Under the pieces are notes generated by a model. The model made no database searches. It was not told the origin of the DNA and saw only the letters and a list, made by a program, of their open reading frames with translations. DNA of 64,000 nt from Marinibacterium profundimaris. Its GTDB lineage: Bacteria > Pseudomonadota > Alphaproteobacteria > Rhodobacterales > Rhodobacteraceae. This document shows, in pieces, positions 24,643 to 32,932 of the stretch. The translations under genes and the position numbers were made by a program. The DNA lies in assembly GCF_002210095.1 (NCBI RefSeq), contig NZ_AQQR01000001.1:868001-932000 (forward strand), in the 5' to 3' direction. The first letter of the stretch is position 1; each line of letters starts with the position of its first letter.

Positions 24643-25893
24643 TTACAGCATGCGCATCAGCCGGGCCTTCTCGCCCGCATCCTCCCAGCGCGAGATCACC
24701 TTCGCCAGGTCCTCCAGCGAGGCGATCGAATGGCCCGCCCGAAAGCTGTCCACATGGGGCAGCATCGCCGCGATCCCCTTCGCCTTCGGCGCGAACCCCT
24801 CCCACCGCAGCAGCGGGTTCAGCCAGATCAGCCGGCGGGCACTCAGGTGCAGGCGCTGCATCTCCTTGGCCAGATCCTCGGGCGCGCCCCGGTCCAGCCC
24901 GTCGCTGACCAGCAGCACCACCGCGCCCTGCCCCGTCACCCGCCGCGACCAGTCGCGGTTGAAGGCATGCAGGCACTCCCCGATCCTCGTGCCGCCCTCC
25001 CAGTCCTGCGCCTCGGCCCCGGCGGCCTTCAGCGCCGCATCCACGTCGCGCTGGCGCAGATGCCGGGTCACGTTGGTCAGCCGGGTGCCGAAGGTGAAGG
25101 CATGCACCTTCGCCCAGCCCTGCCCCTTCGCATTGGCCACGGTATGAACGAAATGCAGGATCAGCCGGGAATACTGGCTCATCGAGCCCGAGATGTCGCA
25201 GAGCACCACAAGGTTCGGCCAGCGCTCCCTCGGCGCCTTGCGGGCCAGGTCGCGGATCTCGCCCCCCTGCCGCATCGAGGCGCGCATCGTCCGCCGCCAG
25301 TCGATCTGGCTGCCCCGCAGCGCCGCCTGGCCGCGCCGCGACGGGATCGGATCCACCGGCAGGTCCAGCCGCGCCAGCATCCGCTTTGCCTGCGCCACCT
25401 CCTCGGTCGACATCTGTTCGAAATCCAGGCTCTTCAGCCGCTCCTCCGCCGACATGGTGAGCGTCGCGTCGATCTCGATCTCGGTGCCCTCGGGTTCCTC
25501 GAACTCATCGGGCATCTCCGGCTGCATGCCGTCCAGAAGCGCCTGCGCCGCCCGCTTTTCAGCCGATTGCCCGGCCCGCTCCTCCTGCACGCCGCGTATG
25601 GCGGGCAGCATCATGGACATCATGTGCTCCATGTAGCGCGGGTCGCGCCAGTAGAGGCGGAAGACCTGTGCAAAGACCACGCGATCCTCGGGGCGCGAGA
25701 CAAAGCAGGCGTGCAGGGTCCAGTAGAAATCGGTCTTCGATGTAAAGCCCGCCGCCTCCACCGCGCGGATCGCGTCGATCACCCGGCCCGTGCCGACCCG
25801 CAGCCCGGCCTTGCGGAGCGCGCGGGCGAAATGGGTGATGTTGCCCGCGAGTTTCGGGTTCTCGGGGAGGTCTAGCGCGGGGAATTCTGGCAT
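24643..25893 (-). CDS. coxE: CoxE-type VWA-domain maturation protein
   Basis: 416 residues. The C-terminal von Willebrand factor A domain (about 235-400) has the metal-site motif DISGSMS, with the matching threonine and aspartate positions in GGTRIGE and VSDGLDRG. The N-terminal half is helical and acidic (EEPEGTEIEID near 165). In Oligotropha CoxE acts with the AAA+ protein CoxD in assembling the copper/molybdenum site of CoxL. A MoxR-type partner is encoded two genes upstream. The ATG at 25893 immediately follows a GC hairpin and dispersed repeat F. Confidence 0.9.
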   Translation of the reverse strand: MPEFPALDLPENPKLAGNITHFARALRKAGLRVGTGRVIDAIRAVEAAGFTSKTDFYWTLHACFVSRPEDRVVFAQVFRLYWRDPRYMEHMMSMMLPAIRGVQEERAGQSAEKRAAQALLDGMQPEMPDEFEEPEGTEIEIDATLTMSAEERLKSLDFEQMSTEEVAQAKRMLARLDLPVDPIPSRRGQAALRGSQIDWRRTMRASMRQGGEIRDLARKAPRERWPNLVVLCDISGSMSQYSRLILHFVHTVANAKGQGWAKVHAFTFGTRLTNVTRHLRQRDVDAALKAAGAEAQDWEGGTRIGECLHAFNRDWSRRVTGQGAVVLLVSDGLDRGAPEDLAKEMQRLHLSARRLIWLNPLLRWEGFAPKAKGIAAMLPHVDSFRAGHSIASLEDLAKVISRWEDAGEKARLMRML

Positions 25894-25926
25894 GCGTCGA
25901 GCCGGGGGCGCTGCCCCCGGACCCCC

Positions 25927-25950
25927 GGAGGTATTTTTACAAAGATGAAG
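25927..25950 (+). repeat. Dispersed TATTTTTACAAAGATGAAG repeat, copy F
   Basis: GGAGG then TATTTTTACAAAGATGAAG on the plus strand, opposite to the surrounding genes. A GGGGGCGCTGCCCCC hairpin lies beside it at 25906-25920. The TAA stop of the P-loop gene (25937-25939) is inside the repeat. Confidence 0.75.
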
Positions 25951-26503
25951 GACATGGGGTGGTCTCTTCGGTGAGGTCGAGCGCGTTCTGGATGGCGGTG
26001 GCTGCGTCCTTCGGGGTGAGATGCGTGATGTCGAGCGTGACGGCGCCTTCGGGGTGCAGCAGGGTATGGCGGGCGCGCAGGGTATCGAGGATGGCGGGGT
26101 CGGTGAGCTTGGCGCGGGAGGCCCGGGACGGATCGGTGAGACGGCGGCGGTTTTCCTCCGCCGACAGGTCCAGCGTGATGCAAAGCAGCGGGGCGCCGCG
26201 GCTGTGGGCCAGAGCGCGGGTCGGCTCGAACAGGGCGTCATCCTCGGGGCTGTCCGAGAGCGCGTCGGTGACGATCAGCGGCACCTCGGGCGGGAGGGTC
26301 AGGGCGGCGGCGTCAATGGTGGAGCGGAGGCGCGCGCGGAGCGGGCGATGACGCGGATCGGAGCGGTCGAAGAGCGCGCTGGCCGGATCGAGCGCGAGGT
26401 GATTGTCGATCAGGCGTCCGCCGAGACGCCGTGCCAGGATCCGGCCGATCGTGGCCTTGCCGGCGCCGGGCCAGCTGCAGATATGGATGACCGGGCCGGT
26501 CAC
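25937..26503 (-). CDS. P-loop NTPase/kinase-like protein inside the cox cluster
   Basis: 188 residues. The N-terminus has a kinase-type Walker A, SWPGAGKATIGRIL (about residues 8-21), and the rest looks like a small nucleotide or metabolite kinase fold (VTDALSDSPEDD; LCITLDLSAEENRRR, resembling a lid segment). I do not recognise a specific family and it is not part of the classical cox gene set. The GTG start at 26503 is supported by the GTGA overlap with the coxD stop. The C-terminus runs into dispersed repeat F, which supplies its last codons and stop, so the original 3' end may have been replaced by the repeat. Confidence 0.72.
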   Translation of the reverse strand: MTGPVIHICSWPGAGKATIGRILARRLGGRLIDNHLALDPASALFDRSDPRHRPLRARLRSTIDAAALTLPPEVPLIVTDALSDSPEDDALFEPTRALAHSRGAPLLCITLDLSAEENRRRLTDPSRASRAKLTDPAILDTLRARHTLLHPEGAVTLDITHLTPKDAATAIQNALDLTEETTPCPSSL

Positions 26504-27420
26504 GCGGGCTCGAGAGAGGCGCGCGCCTCGTCGAGGAGGCGCTTGGCCTCGGAGCCCTGCAGCTTCTGGATGTCGTCCTGGTACTTCAGCACCGCGCCGA
26601 GCGTGTCCGAGATCACCTCTGGCGAGAGGTTGATCATGTCGAGCGCGAGCAGGCATTTGGCCCAGTCGATGGTTTCGGCCACGCCGGGCTTCTTGAACAG
26701 GTCCTCGGTGCGCAGGCGCTGCACGAAGGCCACGACCTCGCGGCTGAGCGCCTCGGAAGCTTCGGGGGCGCGGGCCCGCAGGATCTCCATCTCGCGGTCG
26801 AAATCGGGATAATCGACCCAGTGATAGAGGCAGCGGCGCTTGAGCGCATCATGCACCTCGCGCGTGCGGTTGGAGGTCAGGATCACGATGGGCGGTAACG
26901 GCGCGGTGATCGTGCCAAGCTCGGGGATGGTGACCTGGAAATCCGACAGCGCCTCGAGCAGGAAGGCCTCGAAGGGCTCGTCCGTCCGGTCAAGTTCGTC
27001 GATCAGCAGGACCGGGGCGCCGGCGGGATCGGGGCGCATGGCGTCCAGCAGCGGGCGCTCGATCAGGTATTGATCCGAGAACAGCTCCTCCTGCAGGCCG
27101 GTGCGGGTGGTGCCGCCCTCGGCCTCGGCGGTGCGGATCGCGACCATCTGCGCCGGGAAATTCCATTCGTAGACGGCCGAGGACGCATCGAGCCCCTCGT
27201 AGCATTGCAGGCGGATCAGGCGCCGGCCGAGACCCGCGGCGATGGCCTTGGCGATCTCGGTCTTGCCGACGCCGGCCTCGCCTTCCAGGAAGAGCGGCCG
27301 GCCAAGCTTCAGCGACAGGAAGACCACGGTGGCCAGCGCCCGGCCGCAGACATAGCCCTGGGCCGCCAGCATGGATTGCACGGCGTCGATTGTGTCCGGC
27401 AGGCTCTGGGGATCTGTCAC
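26500..27420 (-). CDS. coxD: MoxR-type AAA+ ATPase, CoxD type
   Basis: 306 residues. A chaperone-like AAA+ ATPase with Walker A GEAGVGKTE near residue 46, Walker B VLLIDELDR near 145, sensor 1 ILTSNRTRE and an arginine finger in LKRRCLYHW. CoxD of Oligotropha builds the sulfur-bridged metal site of CoxL together with CoxE. The GTG start at 27420 has AAGGAGGAG upstream; no ATG gives the family N-terminus. It is the first gene of the minus-strand cox transcript and is divergent from the glycosyltransferase locus. Confidence 0.92.
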   Translation of the reverse strand: MTDPQSLPDTIDAVQSMLAAQGYVCGRALATVVFLSLKLGRPLFLEGEAGVGKTEIAKAIAAGLGRRLIRLQCYEGLDASSAVYEWNFPAQMVAIRTAEAEGGTTRTGLQEELFSDQYLIERPLLDAMRPDPAGAPVLLIDELDRTDEPFEAFLLEALSDFQVTIPELGTITAPLPPIVILTSNRTREVHDALKRRCLYHWVDYPDFDREMEILRARAPEASEALSREVVAFVQRLRTEDLFKKPGVAETIDWAKCLLALDMINLSPEVISDTLGAVLKYQDDIQKLQGSEAKRLLDEARASLEPA

Positions 27421-27566
27421 GTGTCGCTCCTCCTTGGGGTGATCCGGAGGAGACCGGTCCGGGCGGCCGCCGTCAAGTCGGGCCTTTGTCGAAGTTGCTG
27501 GCCGCCGGCCTGTCCACGGGCGCGGCACGGGCGGATCGTGGCTTAACCGAGGCAAATCCCGCCGCA

Positions 27567-27596
27567 TTGACCCGCTTCACAGTGACGTCATAGTTT
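27567..27596 (+). promoter_or_regulatory. Probable sigma70 promoter of the glycosyltransferase locus
   Basis: TTGACC at 27567-27572, 18 bases, TAGTTT at 27591-27596, about 65 bases before the first ATG (27661). Confidence 0.5.
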
Positions 27597-27660
27597 CGGC
27601 AAGATATCGCGATAGCTCGCCGCCAGGCACAAGACGAGCAGACAAAGGGGCACGGGGCCC

Positions 27661-28761
27661 ATGACCACAAAGACCGGCGGCGGGCAGGCACCGCAGGACG
27701 GGGATCTTCACGGGGATCTTCGGATCACCGCCGTCACCTGCGTCAAGAACGAAGGGCCCTTCCTGCTGGAATGGATCGCCTTCAACCGGCTGATCGGGGT
27801 CACGGATTTCCTTTTCTATTCCAACGATTGCACCGACGGGACCGACAGGCTTCTGGATGCGCTTCAGGCGCGCGGAGGCGTGACGCACCTGCCCAACCCG
27901 GCCCAGGGGCGCAATTACCAGATGGAGGCGCTGAAGGACGCGGCCCGGCAGGAGGTGGTGCGCGCCGCCGACTGGGTCTGGATCGCCGATGTGGACGAGT
28001 TCCTGAACATCCACGCGGGCGATCACACAATCCCCGCGCTGATCGCGGCTTGTGGCAATCCGCAGGCGATTTCGGTCACGTTCCAGTTCTTTGCCAATGA
28101 CGGGGTCGACGGGTTCGTGGATGCGCCGGTGATCGGGCAGTTCACCCGCAGCCACAACCCCGACATCTGGTGCGCGGAGACCGCGATCGAGGTGAAGACG
28201 CTGATGCGCCGGGATTTTCCGCTGCAATATTTCGGCGCGCACCGCCCCTTCCACAAGGTCGCGAAGGTAAAGGTGCCGCCCAGCTGGACCGACGGCTCGG
28301 GCCGTCCGGTGCCGGAGAAGTTCCTGGAGGCCGACAATCCGCGCCGCATCCGCCGTTTTCCGGCGGCCGGTGCGCGGGACCATGCCACGCTGAACCATTA
28401 CGCGCTGCGCTCGCTGGACAGTTACCTGGTCAAGAACGACCGGGGCGACGTGAACCGCGAGGGCCGCGCGTTCGACGACACCTATTGGCGCGAGCGCAAC
28501 GATCCGGCCTGGGAAGACCTGTCGATCCGGCGCTACCTGCCGGCGCTGGAGGCGGCGCTGGCCGAGCTGAAGGCGGATCCGGAGATCGCCGCGCTGCATG
28601 ACTCGGCCGTGCGGCTGCATGTCGAAAAGCGCGATGCGCTGCTGGCGCACCCCGACTACCGCGAGATGCAGGCCCAACTGCGCGCCGCCCCTGCGCTGCC
28701 GCCGCAGGAAAGCGCGCTGATGGACGCGCTGGGGATCGACGCACCGGGGATCGGGGCATGA
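27661..28761 (+). CDS. Glycosyltransferase family 2-like protein
   Basis: 366 residues. A GT-A-type glycosyltransferase of the Glyco_tranf_2_4 group: the ITAVTCVKNEGPFLLEWIAF start binds the nucleotide sugar and the metal-binding DxD is in WIADVDEFLN near residue 108. The later LNHYALRSLDSYLVK segment is shared with the two other transferases in this locus. It has no signal peptide or membrane helix, so it acts on the cytoplasmic side. Donor and acceptor are unknown. It overlaps the sulfotransferase gene by ATGA, which points to a shared product, probably a sulfated surface glycan or modified glycolipid. Confidence 0.88.
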   Translation: MTTKTGGGQAPQDGDLHGDLRITAVTCVKNEGPFLLEWIAFNRLIGVTDFLFYSNDCTDGTDRLLDALQARGGVTHLPNPAQGRNYQMEALKDAARQEVVRAADWVWIADVDEFLNIHAGDHTIPALIAACGNPQAISVTFQFFANDGVDGFVDAPVIGQFTRSHNPDIWCAETAIEVKTLMRRDFPLQYFGAHRPFHKVAKVKVPPSWTDGSGRPVPEKFLEADNPRRIRRFPAAGARDHATLNHYALRSLDSYLVKNDRGDVNREGRAFDDTYWRERNDPAWEDLSIRRYLPALEAALAELKADPEIAALHDSAVRLHVEKRDALLAHPDYREMQAQLRAAPALPPQESALMDALGIDAPGIGA

Positions 28762-29393
28762 GCCTGAAGGTCATCAACCTCGGCCTGCCGAAATCGGGCA
28801 CGACCACGCTGGCCCGGGCCCTGCGCCGGGCCGGGATGCGCGTCGCCGATCACCGGGTACGCAAGAAGCAGACCGACGACGAAACGCTGCAGGGCGCGAG
28901 CGTCGCGGTCCTGCTCTACGAGGGGTATTTCGCGGGGGGCGATCCGGCTGCGCGGCTTGGGGACTTCGATGCGCTGACCGAGCTCTCGATGCTGGGCGCG
29001 GGGCGGTCGCTGTGGCCGCAGATGGATTTCGCGCTGATCGACCGGCTCAGGGCGCATCATCCGGGGGTGAAGTTCCTGGGCTCGCGCCGCGACGCGTTCG
29101 AGATGTCTCAATCCATGCTGGCCTGGTCGGACCTGGGCGTGGCGCGCCTGCCGAATGCCGCGGTTCCCGGCCTGCCCAAGGGCTATGGCGAGACGGGCAA
29201 GGAACGGATGCAGTGGATCGAGGGGCATTACGCCGCGCTTGCGCACTGGTTCCGCGACGATCCCTATTACCTGGAATACGACGTGGCCGATCCGCAGGCG
29301 CCGGTGAAGATCGGCGCCCATATCGGCCGCAACCTGCCCTGGTGGGGCAAGGCCAATGTCAATCCGCTGCGGCACCACAAGGAAGGCGCCTGA
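28758..29393 (+). CDS. Sulfotransferase-family protein
   Basis: 211 residues. The PAPS 5'-phosphosulfate loop is near the N-terminus (LGLPKSGTTTLARAL, residues 8-22) and a likely 3'-phosphate segment is LGSRRDAFEMSQS near residue 105. It transfers sulfate from PAPS to a hydroxyl group of an acceptor that cannot be named. It is coupled to both neighbours: four bases overlap with the preceding glycosyltransferase gene and one base with the following fusion gene. This context suggests that it sulfates a glycan made by the flanking transferases. PAPS would come from sulfate activation encoded elsewhere. Confidence 0.85.
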   Translation: MSLKVINLGLPKSGTTTLARALRRAGMRVADHRVRKKQTDDETLQGASVAVLLYEGYFAGGDPAARLGDFDALTELSMLGAGRSLWPQMDFALIDRLRAHHPGVKFLGSRRDAFEMSQSMLAWSDLGVARLPNAAVPGLPKGYGETGKERMQWIEGHYAALAHWFRDDPYYLEYDVADPQAPVKIGAHIGRNLPWWGKANVNPLRHHKEGA

Positions 29394-31735
29394 TGCGCAT
29401 CATTCTTCACATCGGACCCGAACAGGTCGGCGCCGAGCGGCTGCAATCCCTGCTGGCCGAAAACCGCGAGGCGCTGGCCGCGGACGGCGTGCTGGTGCCG
29501 AAGTCGCCGGGCGCGCGCAATCACACGCGGCTTTACATGGCGGTGACGGATCCCGATCACGTGGATCCGCTGCGGTTCAACCGGGGCTACGGGCATCCGG
29601 GCCGGCAGGCCGGCCTGCTGGCCTCTGTCCGGGCGGACCTGACGCGCGAAGTCGCGGCGACGAAGCCCGAGGTCATGATCCTGACCTGCGCGCAGCTGGG
29701 CGCCTCGCTGCACCGGCTGTCCGAGCTGGAGCGGCTGAAGGCGCTGCTGACACCGCTGTCGGATGACATCCGGGTTCTGGCGCATCTGGACGAGCCCGCC
29801 CGCCTGCTTTCGCGTCACTACGCCCGGCAGGTGCTGGACGGGCGCGCGGTGTCGCTGGCCGAGGAGCTGGCGCTGGCGGGGGAGCCGGACTGGTGGGACG
29901 GCGCGATGGCGCGGATGCCGCAGATCGCGCCGGCACATGGTGTCTTCGAGGAGACCCAGGGCCTGCCCTTCTGGATGGATTACACGCGGCTGGCGGATCA
30001 CTGGGAGGGGGTCTTTGGCCCCGGTTCCGTGATCCTGCGCGGCTTTGAAGCAAAGCGCTTCGACGGCAAGGGGATCCTTGGCGAGGCGGCGGAGGGCTTC
30101 GGCATCACCGCCGATCTGCAGGGGCTGAAGACGCACAAGGCCGGGCCAGGGCCCGCCGCGCCCTGGCTGACCCGGGCGCGGCTGATGAATGGCCTCTTCC
30201 TGCGGATGCTGGCCCAGGGCGACCGGATGCTGCCGCGCAAGCTGTGGCGGCAATTGCTGGACGAGGTCGCGGTGCCGGGCGATCCGATCGACCCGGGCAG
30301 CCTTTCGCTCGTCTCGGACCGGTTCGCGGCCGCCAATGCCGCGCTGGCCGACCGCTTTGCGGGCCTGTCCGACCGGCTGCAGCACCGGCCCGTGCCCTGC
30401 CCCGACTGGCAGGAGGCGGATCCGACCAAGGGTTTCCGCGCGACGCAATACCTGTCGGCCTTCCTGCCCCGCATCGACCGGGTGACCCGGCAGGAACGCA
30501 AGCTGGCCGCCAGGACCAAGGGCACCAACGCCCAAAGCGGCGCGCCGCAGCTGACCGAGGCCGGGCGCAGCCTCCTGCCCGCCTCGGCCATCGCGCATTT
30601 CGAACAGCTCAAGACCTCTCCCTATGCCCCGCACAACCGCATCGGCGCGGTGAACGAGGAAGAGCTTGCCGCCGCCTTCGCCCCCGCGCCTTCGCGTGTC
30701 CTGCCAACAGGATCGACCGGCAATGTCATCGTCGGATGCATGAAGAACGAGGCGCCCTATATCCTGGAGTGGGTCGCATATCACCGCGCCATCGGCGTCG
30801 ACAATTTCCTGATCTACACCAACGGATGCGAGGACGGCACCGACGAGATCCTCGGCCGGCTCGACGCCATGGGGATCGTCCATCACCGGAAAAACGATGA
30901 CTGGAAGGGCAAGTCCCCCCAGCAGCACGCGCTGAACCAATCGCTGAAGGAGCCCGTGATCGTCAACGCCGAGTGGATCATCCATATCGACGTGGACGAG
31001 TTCATGAACATCCGCTGCGGCAACGGCACGCTGGACGATTTTCTGGCCCATGTGCCGGAGGCGACCAACGTGGCGATGACCTGGCGGCTCTTCGGGCACA
31101 ACGGGGTGACGGCGCTGGAGGACCGCTTTGTCATCGACCAGTTCGACACCTGCGCCCCGAAGTTCTGTCCCAAGCCGCACACGGTCTGGGGGTTCAAGAC
31201 CATGTCGCGCAACATCGGCGCCTACAAGAAGATCTCGTGCCACCGGCCCAACCAGCTGCGTGACGACTTCCGCGATCAGGTGAAATGGGTCAACGGGTCG
31301 GGCAAGGACATCACGCGCGACGCGGCCGAAAACGGCTGGCGCAGCTCCAAGCGGTCGATCGGATATGACCTGCTGCAGCTGAACCATTATGCGCTGCGCT
31401 CGGCCGAAAGCTACCTGATCAAGCGGCAGAGGGGCCGCGCGCTGCATGTGGACCGGTCGATCGGGATCAACTACTGGATCCGGATGGACTGGTCGGATCA
31501 TCGCGACATCACCATCAAGCGCAATATCCCCCGGGTCCGCGAGGAATACGAAAGGCTGCTGGCCGATCCGGAGCTGCGCGCCTGGCACGACAAGGGCTTT
31601 GCCTGGCACCGCGCCAAGGCCGAAGAGCTGCATGCCAATCCCGAGTTCGAGGACCTGTACCAGCAGGCGCTGGAGCTGAAGCTGACCGGGACCGAACGCG
31701 CGGCCTGGGCGCTGACCCTCGACATGGAGAGCTGA
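29393..31735 (+). CDS. Fusion of a sulfotransferase-like domain and a glycosyltransferase 2 domain
   Basis: 780 residues in two parts. Residues about 1-400 look like the Roseobacter-type sulfotransferases that begin LHIG..KTGTT, but here the loop reads LHIGPEQVGAERLQ, lacking the Lys and the Gly-Thr-Thr that bind PAPS; the domain may be inactive or bind another ligand. Residues about 445-780 are a GT-A glycosyltransferase close to the two neighbours, with VIVGCMKNEAPYILEWVAYH and the DxD in HIDVDEFMNI. It starts at 29393, sharing one base with the preceding stop; the upstream extension of the open frame overlaps the sulfotransferase and is discarded. The fusion implies physical linkage of the two activities, or a sulfotransferase fold reused as a recognition module. 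Confidence 0.85.
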   Translation: MRIILHIGPEQVGAERLQSLLAENREALAADGVLVPKSPGARNHTRLYMAVTDPDHVDPLRFNRGYGHPGRQAGLLASVRADLTREVAATKPEVMILTCAQLGASLHRLSELERLKALLTPLSDDIRVLAHLDEPARLLSRHYARQVLDGRAVSLAEELALAGEPDWWDGAMARMPQIAPAHGVFEETQGLPFWMDYTRLADHWEGVFGPGSVILRGFEAKRFDGKGILGEAAEGFGITADLQGLKTHKAGPGPAAPWLTRARLMNGLFLRMLAQGDRMLPRKLWRQLLDEVAVPGDPIDPGSLSLVSDRFAAANAALADRFAGLSDRLQHRPVPCPDWQEADPTKGFRATQYLSAFLPRIDRVTRQERKLAARTKGTNAQSGAPQLTEAGRSLLPASAIAHFEQLKTSPYAPHNRIGAVNEEELAAAFAPAPSRVLPTGSTGNVIVGCMKNEAPYILEWVAYHRAIGVDNFLIYTNGCEDGTDEILGRLDAMGIVHHRKNDDWKGKSPQQHALNQSLKEPVIVNAEWIIHIDVDEFMNIRCGNGTLDDFLAHVPEATNVAMTWRLFGHNGVTALEDRFVIDQFDTCAPKFCPKPHTVWGFKTMSRNIGAYKKISCHRPNQLRDDFRDQVKWVNGSGKDITRDAAENGWRSSKRSIGYDLLQLNHYALRSAESYLIKRQRGRALHVDRSIGINYWIRMDWSDHRDITIKRNIPRVREEYERLLADPELRAWHDKGFAWHRAKAEELHANPEFEDLYQQALELKLTGTERAAWALTLDMES

Positions 31736-31741
31736 GGCCGG

Positions 31742-32782
31742 ATGCGCGTTCTGGCGATCCTGACGGTCCGGAACGAGGCCGCCTTCCTGCTGGACTGGCT
31801 GGCCCATCACCGGGCCGCCGGGGTGACGGATTTCCTCGTATTCTCAAACGATTGCCAGGACGGCACCGATGCGATGCTGGACCGGCTGGCCGAGATGGGC
31901 GAGCTCACGCATCTGCGCAACGATGGACCCCACGACAAGGGCGGCATCCAGTTCACCGCGCTGAAACGGGCCGACAAGCTGGAGATCGTGAAACAGGCCG
32001 ACTGGATCCTGCCGCTGGACGTGGACGAATTCGTCAACATCCACGTGGGCGACCGGACGATCCCCGCGCTGCTCGACGCGCTGCCGGAGGCAACGGCGAT
32101 CACCCTGACCTGGCGGCTGTTCGGCAATGCCGGCGTGGTCGAATACGAGGACCGGCCGGTGCCGCATGTCTTCACCCGGACGGCGCCGGTGGTGATGTAC
32201 TGGCCCTGGCGGTCGGCCATGTTCAAGACGCTCTACCGCAACGACGGCACCTACCGGAAGGTCGGTGTGCACCGGCCCCGCAACCCGGACCCGGACCGCG
32301 TCGGTGCCGCGCGCTGGTTCGACGGCGAGGGCCGCGAGCTGGGAGACCAGTTTCGCAGGCGGCGGATCTTTTCTAACTACGGGCGGTCGAACTATGCCCT
32401 GGCGCAGTTGAACCATTACCCGCTGGGCGCGATGCAAAGCTACGTGCTGAAGGCCGACCGGGGCCGCGCGGTGCATTCGGATCACCTGCTGGGGCTGGAC
32501 TACTGGATCGAGCGGAACTTCAACACCCAGGAAGACACCTCGATCCGGGCGCTGGACGACCGCGTGGCACCGATCCGGACGCGGCTGGGCGAAGATCCGG
32601 TCCTGGCGCGGCTCCATGCCGAGGCGGTAGCCTGGCGCCATGCAAGGTTCGAGGCGCTGATGGACGAAGAGCCCTACCGCGCGCTGTTCGGGCGGCTGTT
32701 GATGACCCCGCCGTCACGGCCTTTGCCCTTTCCCGTGGCGCGGCAATTGCTGAGATACGCCCAGCGATCCGCGCCGGATTGA
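31742..32782 (+). CDS. Glycosyltransferase family 2-like protein
   Basis: 346 residues, clearly paralogous to 27661-28761 and to the C-terminal half of the fusion gene. It starts directly at the nucleotide-binding strand (LAILTVRNEAAFLLDWLAHH), has the DxD in LPLDVDEFVNIH near residue 97 and the shared LNHYPLGAMQSYVLK segment near 222. It follows the fusion gene after a 6-base gap. Cytoplasmic; acceptor unknown. Three paralogous transferase modules in one operon suggest successive sugar additions to the same glycan. Confidence 0.88.
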   Translation: MRVLAILTVRNEAAFLLDWLAHHRAAGVTDFLVFSNDCQDGTDAMLDRLAEMGELTHLRNDGPHDKGGIQFTALKRADKLEIVKQADWILPLDVDEFVNIHVGDRTIPALLDALPEATAITLTWRLFGNAGVVEYEDRPVPHVFTRTAPVVMYWPWRSAMFKTLYRNDGTYRKVGVHRPRNPDPDRVGAARWFDGEGRELGDQFRRRRIFSNYGRSNYALAQLNHYPLGAMQSYVLKADRGRAVHSDHLLGLDYWIERNFNTQEDTSIRALDDRVAPIRTRLGEDPVLARLHAEAVAWRHARFEALMDEEPYRALFGRLLMTPPSRPLPFPVARQLLRYAQRSAPD

Positions 32783-32932
32783 CCGCCGGAAACCCACGGG
32801 GGACACGGAAAGCGGCAACGGGATCTGCGCGAAAACCGGCCAGAAGCTTGCCAAATTTTGCCGCAAATCAAAGATAGGTCATGGGCCAACGGCCGTGTGC
32901 CCCTCTCAGGGCTCGATGACGAGGAGACCGAA

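Noticed and set aside
29012-29392. N-terminal extension of the fusion gene
   Set aside because: It overlaps the sulfotransferase gene entirely in another frame; the TGATG junction at 29391 fixes the start.
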